The position numbers were made by a program, and so were the translations under genes. Below are positions 57,164-64,000 of a DNA stretch of 64,000 bases, piece after piece (position 1 is the stretch's first letter; each line of letters starts with the position of its first letter). This stretch comes from Astropecten irregularis. Its lineage: Eukaryota; Echinodermata; Asteroidea; Paxillosida; Astropectinidae. The DNA is taken from positions 2,976,001 to 3,040,000 of the forward strand of contig OZ020261.1 in NCBI GenBank assembly GCA_963971285.1. Reading direction: 5' to 3'. Under the pieces are notes generated by a model, which saw nothing but the letters and a program-made list of their open reading frames with translations, was not told the origin of the DNA and did no database searches.

Positions 57164-58170
57164 TTGACAATGGCCTCACCATCAGCCCCGACATGCCCGA
57201 CCCTAAGACAGACCGACTTTCTTCCAAACTGTTTTGCGGGTGACACAATCGACAGAGACCGTTGTACTGCGCATATTTTGACTTTCCAAGACTACCTAGA
57301 CGCACATGACTATGATGCTAATGACCCAGTCCAACTAAACACAATCCTCAAAATATTTAAGCGTAGCTTACAGGGACAGGCCAGATTATAGATTGATGGC
57401 TTAACATTTGACACATATGATGCCCTTAAATCTGCCATTATTGGTCGATTTAGTGGTACCAAATCCAAATATGCACACGTTCAAGAGTTTAAATCCCTTA
57501 CATTGACTGCTTGCGAAAGCGCAAAATTATATCTTCAGCGCGTTAGACAGTCTGCATTGCGCAATAGGATATGGAGAGAAACAAATTAAGGACGAACTAT
57601 TGTCGACTCTACCATCCAAATGTCGCACTGCTATTCTCATGTCCATTCCGGACTCAGCAGACTGCGAGGCAATTGCCAGTAAGGCTCAGTGCTTTACTGA
57701 TTTGGAAGGGGAAACGCAACGTGAAGTTTCATTTTTGGCTCAAACCGATGAAATTCAAAAACTCAGGGAAGAGATCGCTTCTCTGAGACTAGACAATACT
57801 AAGCGACATTCCCATTATGACCGACACACACGGTCACCACGATGACAAGACAACGACAGCCATGAAAGACAGACCAACTGTCATCAATCGGGTGACAGAA
57901 GACGCAGCAACAGTCGCGACAGACATAATCGGTATATAGCCCCAATCCACGAAACAACTATCGAAACAATGACAACCGTAGGAAAATCATCTGTGACTAC
58001 TGCCTCATCCCAGGCCACAAATGGCGGGATTGCAGGAAACGTTAAAAAGACATAGACGACAGACAATCACACAATAATGACCAGAGCAAATCTCAACATA
58101 AACAGCATTTTTAGAGGAGGAGGTTAACAGCCGCGCTCACTGTTCTTCCTCCCAATCAATGAAATCCAGT
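57164..58170 (+). pseudogene. Gypsy gag, broken
   Basis: Starts MASPSAPTCPTLRQTDFLPN. The capsid-like region continues past an in-frame TAG at 57,389-57,391 as DGLTFDTYDALKSAIIGRFS and HVQEFKSLTLTACESAKLYL, then shifts frame. A nucleocapsid-type zinc knuckle CDYCLIPGHKWRDC (C-x2-C-x4-H-x4-C) is at about 57,990-58,031. Gag would package the element's RNA. At least one stop and two frameshifts. Confidence 0.7.
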
Positions 58171-58194
58171 CGACCTTAGACATGTACCTCTAAT

Positions 58195-58490
58195 TTGACA
58201 TCAACCCACATTGGACATGAAGATGTTGACATCCAGTTAAGTTCAAGGAATTTTGTAAAAGGCCATCTGCCCAATGGCAGGAATGTCTTTATTCTTTTTG
58301 ATAGTGGAGCTTCGAAAACCATCATATCAGGGAATTATGTCAAGTCATGTTCATACCTCTCAAATCGTCCCAGAACTGAAACCCAATCCATTAGATTCAG
58401 GCTAGGCAATGGTCAATTTCTACCAGCAAATTACATCATAAAGTTTGACATCAATATACAAGGACACAAGTTCGATTTATCAGTGTAACC
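58195..58490 (+). pseudogene. Gypsy aspartic protease region
   Basis: A 97-codon frame with the active-site string LFDSGASKTIIS (D at residue 36, codon 58,300-58,302) and later FDINIQGHKF. Length and motif suit the retroviral-type protease that cleaves Gag-Pol. The link to RT downstream is interrupted by stops. Confidence 0.75.
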
Positions 58491-58637
58491 AAGTGAAGAT
58501 ACGGGCAACACAAGGACGGACGATGAGAAAATATTGTGTAAGATCTCGTAAATTTTAATATTTAAAACGACAGCCAAATATCATGGACTTGTATATACAA
58601 CATGCACTCTGTAATAATAAAATGATATAGGAAATTA

Positions 58638-59642
58638 ATGTTAATCAATTACGGGCAAAGTGCAATTTCACTCTATGGTGAACTTTCTAGTTGCCCAGAT
58701 TTTGAAGCGAATATTGAATTGGCTAATGATGCCCCTTTCTTTATCCGACCCTACTTTGCCACCGAACCAAACAAAGTGCTTATTGAACAAGAGCTGAACA
58801 AGCTAGTCAAATTAGGCATTTTAGCAGTAGGACATCAAGCCTACACCTCGCCAGTTATGATGATTGAAAAGAAAGGTAGTAATGAAAAGAGAGTTGTAAC
58901 GGATTTTCCGTTTTTGAATTCCTGCATTAAACGCATCAATCATACCTTCCCCCTACTAACCGAAACAATGAAATGAATAGGAAACGCAAATGCTAAGGTG
59001 TTAAGTGTTATTGACTTGAAATCAGCATTTCACTGCATTCCACTTTCTAAAGATGCACAGAAATATACAGGCATAGCCTCTTTTCATGGAGGTAAACACT
59101 ACTACTATAAACGACTATCACAAGGATTGAATATTTCACCTGGAATATTTCAAGCCAAAATTGATGACATACTAAGAACAATCCCTTACTGTCGCACTTT
59201 CTGTATAGCTTGTCATGATGATATAATTTTGTTTAGTCCAGATAAAGAGTCACATACACAGCACTTAGAGCATGTTCTCCAAGCCCTCATTGACAATGGT
59301 TTGAAGGTTATCCCCAAAAAGTGCAAACTCTTCAGAGATGATGTAACCTATATGGGAAACAGAATAACCATAAAATCACGAAGGCCACCCCTGTGTCCAG
59401 CCCATGCATATAACAGATGTTCTGCAATTAAGAAGTTGCCAAGGCCAACCACACCTAAACAAGTGAGGAGACTTGTAGGTGCAGTTAATTATGTGTCTAG
59501 CTACTTTCCAAACATTCAAGCGATTTTACGACCACTCCATCAACTCACTAGGAAAAAGACCAAATTCCTGTGGACCACAGATAATGATGAGGCTTTGAGT
59601 AAAATTCAAGAACTAATGACAAATCCTCCTGTACTGCACATG
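58638..59642 (+). pseudogene. Gypsy reverse transcriptase, altered active site
   Basis: Frames 58,638-58,976 and 58,998 onward, split by a TGA. Early motifs: LVKLGILAVGHQAYTSPVMM, IEKKGSNEKRVVTDFPFLNS. Motif A: VIDLKSAFHCIPLSKDAQKY (D6 of the second frame). Motif C is CHDDIILFS (residues 72-80): both aspartates remain but the usual aromatic residue is cysteine. Then KKCKLFRDDVTYMGNRITIK and the thumb RPTTPKQVRRLVGAVNYVSS. Coding ends at the transposon border (59,638-59,642 is the target duplication). Confidence 0.85.
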
Positions 59643-60947
59643 CACAGTGTGCCCAGATTGCCAAATATGGGAATAAAATCCATATCTTGACTTAAAATGA
59701 TCCCCTGAGGGTGGTTGAGGGCTCGATGGAAGCGAAATGTAATGTTCCTAATTAACATGAAAAAAAGAAATTTGAAATTTGAAATTTTTCATGGGTTTTG
59801 GGGTCCATTAACCATATGGGCACATGCATTTCTAATGCATTGTGCAACAAAATAATATGAAATGTGGAATAACTCTAGAAGGGGTAATCAAAATCCAACC
59901 AAATTTGACAAGTTTATTGGAAACAGTGCACTAAGTAATTCTGATTGACACTTTTTTATAAATGATCTCCACTTTTTGAATTATGAGGCATTCATTTCTG
60001 ATTGGCTGGTTTGGTTGCCATGGTAACGATGTGAGAAAAAAATTACCAATCAGATTTGTTCATCTCATGCTCAACAAATGACCATAATTTGACGTAAAAA
60101 TTTGCGTACACATTCAAATAATAAGCATATATTTGTGTAATCCAATAGCGTGTAAGCATGTGGTTGCCATGGTAACCATTGTGAGTTTCACGACATAAAA
60201 TTATTAATTTCCAATTCTATATATCCTAACCCTCAATTTGATATATAACTCAAGTGGTCTGGTTGTCCCATTGTGATGTGATTGCATGGTATCTGTGAAT
60301 GTGTGCTTTGGTTGTGTATCAAGTACAGTGATCCCTCCCCTTTGAGACATGATTTCGTCATGTTTTGAAAGGAATTAACTCTTCACTGACATTGACCCCT
60401 TACCCCCTTTAACAAGAAATTTTTCCTACGAACCATATATAGTATGGAGATATCAAAAAAGTTGGTCCCTAGTATGTGCATGAATGTGCAATTTTTAAAT
60501 TGTGACTTTTTGGGAGGTAGTAGAATGTATCAGTGAAGTTCCTCGCCATTTTAAGGGTGTTGTCACCTGACCCAAGTCTTTACTATTTTTATGTTTTCTT
60601 TTTTCATGAAAATGACTATGACTTATATCTAGATTGAAAGAGGACAAACATTTATACCAAATAGGTGAAAATTATATCAATTCATCAAATTTCTTAACAA
60701 ATAGGCAGTAATTTAAAAGTACCTGATTTTCACAAATATTTATCTGATGTTCACCCTGTAATTGTATAAAAACAACTTTTCGAAATTACTCCATCTTTAA
60801 ACCTTTGTAAAAAGAAAACGGTTCAATATTTTGACTTCTAGTTTTTTGCATTGTGTTCTCTTGGTATCAGAGAATTAGAATATTTTGAAGTGAAAATATA
60901 GCTTAACACTTTGAAAAACACTTTTTTCTCAGTCTGGGCACACTGTG
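59643..60947. mobile_element. Non-autonomous DNA transposon with CACAGTG ends and 5-bp target duplication
   Basis: Both ends read CACAGTGTGCCCAGA inwards (59,643-59,657; inverted at 60,933-60,947); with one mismatch the match runs 18 bp. ACATG stands directly outside each end (59,638-59,642 and 60,948-60,952). The Gypsy frame continues in phase across it with one ACATG. After the left heptamer and exactly 23 bp lies ataaaatcc, 7 of 9 with the V(D)J nonamer; after the right heptamer and 12 bp lies gaaaaaagt, 5 of 9. Interior 1.27 kb is AT-rich, non-coding, and includes two ggttgccatggtaac palindromic words. CAC-start ends and 5-bp duplications are Transib/RAG-like features; some hAT elements also give 5 bp. 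Confidence 0.7.
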
Positions 60948-61128
60948 ACATGCCACAAAAATTAGGTCGTTTCACTTTGTACAGTGATACATCAAGGACT
61001 GCAACTGGATCATATATCCTTGGATATTACTCAAAGGTCCTACCAAATGTTTGCCAGAGATACAGTGTTACTGAATTAGAACTTTTTGGACTTTTAATTA
61101 ACATCTCTGCATTTAAATATCTACTTAA
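60948..61128 (+). pseudogene. Gypsy RNase H, first part
   Basis: Reads KLGRFTLYSDTSRTATGSYI and RYSVTELELFGLLINISAFK, the start of a Gypsy RNase H with its first catalytic aspartate (YSDTS) and the glutamate in TELE. It runs straight into the Harbinger insertion after FKYLL. Confidence 0.8.
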
Positions 61129-61189
61129 TGCTGTGGTCACACCTACGGCTAAGGCCGTACTTGGCCGCAGTTCAAAAAATTGAAAATCC

Positions 61190-61490
61190 CCGTACTTTGA
61201 ACTACGGGTAAGTACGGGTAAGTACGGGTAAGTAAGGGTAACTGCGGCTGAATTGTCCACGGTAAGTACGAATGGCTACAGGTAACTACAGGTAACTACA
61301 GGTAAGTACGGGGAAGTAAGGGTAACTTAGGGTAAGTACGGGTGAGAAGTACGAATGAAGTACGGGTGAAGTACGGGTAACTACAGGTAAGTACGGATTG
61401 AACTACGGCTAACTACGGCTAACTACGGCTAACTACGGCTGAACTACGGGTAACTACAGATAAGTACGAGTAACTGCGGTCGAAACTGCG
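61190..61490. repeat. Left subterminal array of about 10-bp units
   Basis: Runs of gggtaagtac, aggtaactac and ggctaactac words, mostly 10 bp apart (for example three perfect ctaactacgg units at 61,410-61,439). Such subterminal repeats commonly serve as transposase binding sites. Confidence 0.85.
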
Positions 61491-61613
61491 GCCAGGTGAC
61501 GCCCGCGCCTGCGCACTACGGTCTCCAGACGTCGCCATTGCAAAATTTATACCTGTGGTTCAAATTTGCTCTATATGTTCTCATTTTTTGCCAGTACACC
61601 CATGTGCCAACAC

Positions 61614-62912
61614 CTAGTTGTGTTGAGGCACCATCCTTTCTTGCCATGGCACTGAACCTGCTGCCGACAACAGGTAGTGTTTCAGGTAGAGTCTCTGCCT
61701 CTTGGCCTCCTTGGTTGCGCGGTTCCCGCACTGTGGTTCAGTCATGTCTGTCAGGTTCACATGGTTACGCCACTCGCCAGGCAGCAAGTTGTGGGCAGCA
61801 TCTTCCCGGTCTGCAACCTGGTTGTCTGCAGCAGGATTCCTGGCTCGCAGATAGTTGTGGAGGACGCAACAAGTCTTGACAATGAGTGTGGCACTGTCGA
61901 CTTCCACCTGGATTGGCCCCAGCAGACATCTTAACTTGTTGGCCATGATGCCAAAGGCGTTTTCAACAACGCGGCGCGCCCTGGAGAGACGGTAATTGAG
62001 GAGCTGCTCGTCGCGGGTGAGGCCACGTCTGGAGAATGTTTTCATCAGGAAGGTCCTCATGCCAAAGGCGTCATCAGCTATAAAGTAGTAGGGGGAGGCC
62101 ATGTCATCACCAGGCAACGGTGCAGCATCAGGAACACCAAGGACACCCTGCTCAATTGCTTCGCGCATCTGACAGTTGTTCCAGATCTGGCCATCAGAAC
62201 TGGAACCCACATCGCCAACCTGGATCCACAGAAACTTGTAGTCGGCGTCGACCAAGGCCATCAACACAATGGAGTAGAAGCCCTTGTAGTTGTAGTAGAG
62301 TGAACCTGACTTGGGTGGCTTCTTAATGGCTACATGCTTGCCGTCTATGGCTCCCAGGGTGTGGGGAAACTGCCACCGGTCTTGGAAGTTCTGTGCCACC
62401 TGGAGCCACTCGTCTGCTGTTGTTGGGGTCTCCAGCACCTCTGGTCCAACGATGTCCAATAGAGCCTGGCACACCTCCCTCACAATGCACGAGATGGTGT
62501 TGTGGGCAACCCTGAACCCACACCTCAAGTCTCTGTACGTGTTGCCTGTTGCCAGGTACCTGAGGGTGACGGCAAGTTTCATCCCAGGTGAGACAGCATC
62601 GCGTATCGCGGTATCCCTCCTCAGAATACGCCCTTGGACCCTCTGCAGCAGGTCGTTGAATGTGTCCACATCAATCCTCATGAAGTAGGCGAAGGTCTCG
62701 ACATCCTCTATCTCGAGCTCTTGCATGAGGGTGTCATAAAGGCCCAGTGTGGGTCTCCGGGCAATCCATCCCCTAGTCCACCACCTTCTCTGCCTTCTCT
62801 GCTGCCTCTCTCTAGCCTCCACCTCTTCAAGCTCCACGAGGTCCCTGGCCAACCCCATCAGCTCTCTGTTCACCAGGCCCCAATACCTAATCATGGTAAC
62901 CCTGTCTACCAT
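61614..62912 (-). CDS. PIF/Harbinger DDE transposase (HARBI1-like)
   Basis: Intact, 432 codons, no intron needed. It would cut the element out and insert it at TWA sites in the nucleus. Residues about 100-150 (AVTLRYLATGNTYRDLRCGF, NTISCIV) form the helix-turn-helix region usual before the core. The DDE_Tnp_4 core is GAIDGKHVAIKKP (D190), YYFIADDAFGMRTF (D280) and RARRVVENAFGIMANKL (E317), with normal spacing. A tail QRLYLKHYLL closes it. Length is normal for the family. The start is supported by CACCATGG context and by a TATA-like box about 100 bp upstream. The C-terminal 30 residues have no known role. Neighbours are the element's own subterminal arrays. Likely active or only recently silent. 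Confidence 0.92.
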   Translation of the reverse strand: MVDRVTMIRYWGLVNRELMGLARDLVELEEVEARERQQRRQRRWWTRGWIARRPTLGLYDTLMQELEIEDVETFAYFMRIDVDTFNDLLQRVQGRILRRDTAIRDAVSPGMKLAVTLRYLATGNTYRDLRCGFRVAHNTISCIVREVCQALLDIVGPEVLETPTTADEWLQVAQNFQDRWQFPHTLGAIDGKHVAIKKPPKSGSLYYNYKGFYSIVLMALVDADYKFLWIQVGDVGSSSDGQIWNNCQMREAIEQGVLGVPDAAPLPGDDMASPYYFIADDAFGMRTFLMKTFSRRGLTRDEQLLNYRLSRARRVVENAFGIMANKLRCLLGPIQVEVDSATLIVKTCCVLHNYLRARNPAADNQVADREDAAHNLLPGEWRNHVNLTDMTEPQCGNRATKEAKRQRLYLKHYLLSAAGSVPWQERMVPQHN

Positions 62913-63007
62913 GGTGAAGTTGTTGTTGAGGTTTGAGAGGAATATTTAAGACGTACGATCTGGTGAAGAACTGTCACAGACTGGGAAGACCATGTGCTCT
63001 GATCCAG

Positions 63008-63015
63008 CTTATATA
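63008..63015 (-). promoter_or_regulatory. TATA-like box of the transposase gene
   Basis: tatataag on the minus strand, about 100 bp before the ATG at 62,912, in otherwise mixed sequence between the right subterminal array and the gene. Position fits a pol II core promoter; no other evidence. Confidence 0.5.
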
Positions 63016-63039
63016 CCCTCCAGAAATTTCCCAGAAACT

Positions 63040-63595
63040 AGTTTTATTTGACCTTACCTAACCTTAGTTGACCTTACTTACCCTTACTTGTCCTTATTTC
63101 ACCCTTACTTAACCTTACTTCACCCGTATTTAACTGTACTTCACCCGTACTTAACCGTAGTTACTCTTACTTTGCCAACCTTGGTGCAACCGTACTTAGC
63201 CGTACTTACCCTTAGTTACCCGTAGTTTGATCCGTACTTAACCGTGGTAGACCGTAGTAAATTGGTGCCGATTTTTAAGTACAGGTAGGTACGGGTAACT
63301 ACGGGTGAACTACGTGTAACTGCAGCTGTTAGTACGATCGAAGTACGGGTAACTACGAACAACTGCGGATAAGTACGGGTGGCCACCCGTACTTGTGTTG
63401 GCGAAATTTTTTAACATGTTCAAAATTTTAGGCTAGAAGTGCGGCTAGACCAAGGGTAAAACCCTACGGCTGAACTACGGTTAAGTACGGGTAACTACGG
63501 CTAACTACATGTAACTGAGGCTAACTACGAATCTAGTACATGTAAGTACGGGTAACTACGGGTGCAAGAACTGCGGCCAAGTACGGCAAAACCCG
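63040..63595. repeat. Right subterminal array, two blocks of opposite orientation
   Basis: 63,040-63,250 holds words like accttacttacccttacttg and ccgtacttacccttagttac; 63,270-63,595 switches to gtacgggtaactacgggtg and ggttaagtacgggtaactac. The left array has only the second orientation, so the right arm is longer and internally inverted. Confidence 0.8.
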
Positions 63596-63615
63596 TAGGT
63601 GTGACCAAGGCATAA

Positions 63616-64000
63616 GGGATGTGAATTTGTTGCAAAACCCTGTTTCATTAATGCATCAAGTGCCCAAAAGAATATCACACACATACAAAAACTGAAAGAA
63701 GCACTGGGACAGAACATGCAAACACAGAAAAGTGACAATTCTGATAAACAAACTGTCTCACAACTTCAATTCCTTGATGAACAAGAGCAAACCCTTCCTT
63801 TGTTTAAAGGTGAACATACCATGTGTCTTCGAAACACAGAACCTATATGTTCAGATGAATATATTTCTCTGTTAAATTGTAATAAGGGCATAGCTGCTAA
63901 GCACCAACTGACTAAAGATGAACTAAAAACACAGTTCGACTTAATGATGACTGCCCCAGTTGATAAGACCATGACAATGCACAGAGCTCGATTCAAGACG
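63616..64000 (+). pseudogene. Continuation of Gypsy pol, open to the window edge
   Basis: A frame without stops runs from the transposon border to the last base (over 125 codons) and is in phase with the RNase H frame left of the insertion. Its first residues (KGCEFVA) suit the RNase H; after that it no longer resembles RNase H, so there may be a deletion into the RNase H-integrase linker. It is rich in K, T, Q and S (for example KLKEALGQNMQTQKSDNSDK). No integrase motif appears before the edge. Confidence 0.5.

Larger units (their letters stand above)
61129..63612 (-). mobile_element. Complete PIF/Harbinger transposon, 2,484 bp
   Basis: TAA lies directly outside each end (61,126-61,128; 63,613-63,615). 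Ends are TGCTGTGGTCACACCTACGG on the left and, inverted, TGCCTTGGTCACACCTACGG on the right; the similarity continues inwards through GCCGTACTTGGCCGCAGTTC (45 bp in all). Between the ends are long subterminal arrays (61,190-61,490; 63,040-63,595) and one transposase gene on the minus strand. No second, Myb-like gene as found in many Harbinger elements is visible. Intact ends, duplication and gene indicate a recent insertion; it sits in Gypsy RNase H. Confidence 0.9.

Noticed and set aside
61496..61879. 127-codon plus-strand frame overlapping the transposase gene end
   Set aside because: Antisense shadow of the Harbinger transposase with no recognisable domain.

Overview
The window looks like a repeat-packed piece of nuclear DNA from an invertebrate animal, probably marine. 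The evidence is the company of elements seen together: several LINE lineages, a BEL/Pao and two Gypsy LTR elements, a DIRS-type tyrosine-recombinase element, a Penelope-like element with a GIY-YIG endonuclease, a PIF/Harbinger transposon, and tRNA-derived SINE-like repeats. Lancelets, hemichordates, echinoderms, molluscs or cnidarians would all fit, and the sequence alone does not decide. There are no operons, Shine-Dalgarno sites or other bacterial signals. I found no host protein-coding gene I can defend. The only intact, plausibly functional reading frame is the Harbinger transposase at 61,614-62,912 (minus strand).

Layout. 1-2,085: AT-rich, nothing recognised. 2,090-9,115: broken copies of one LINE family (here 'family A': APE-type endonuclease, reverse transcriptase, C-terminal zinc finger), one of them containing a piece of an unrelated CR1-like LINE. 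9,115-12,300: AT-rich, unassigned. 12,309-20,636: a SINE-like repeat, then a candidate DIRS-type element (inverted ends near 12,700-12,870 and 20,460-20,590, RT-RNase H at 16.5-17.1 kb, recombinase end at 19.86-20.15 kb) that holds two nearly identical copies of a decayed family A LINE segment. 20,637-26,850: two AT-rich satellite arrays in opposite orientation around a unique AT-rich core. 27,085-31,872: a family A remnant and a longer LINE of another lineage ('family C'). 31,885-42,240: family A scrap, a decayed Gypsy (minus strand), and RTE-like LINEs ('family D'), split by DNA transposons. 42,267-44,990: a palindrome and a Penelope-like element with its 5' part inverted. 45,830-48,880: LINE ends and RT scraps. 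49,022-52,792: BEL/Pao pol. 53,995-55,765: SINE-like repeats and a tandem repeat. 55,800-64,000: a second Gypsy element carrying two DNA transposons.

How the parts relate. Most of the order comes from nesting. Three DNA-type insertions sit in coding remnants so cleanly that the interrupted element reads on in phase when the insert and one target-site copy are ignored: 39,115-40,220 (TAA duplication, in a family D LINE), 59,643-60,947 (ACATG duplication, in Gypsy pol) and 61,129-63,612 (TAA duplication, in Gypsy RNase H). A fourth, 32,058-32,823 (CCGG duplication), sits in a more decayed family A LINE where the flanking residues still align. The most interesting object is 59,643-60,947. It starts and ends with CACAGTG, the V(D)J recombination heptamer, and has a 5-bp target duplication, as Transib and RAG-like transposons do. 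One end also has a 7-of-9 nonamer match after exactly 23 bp.
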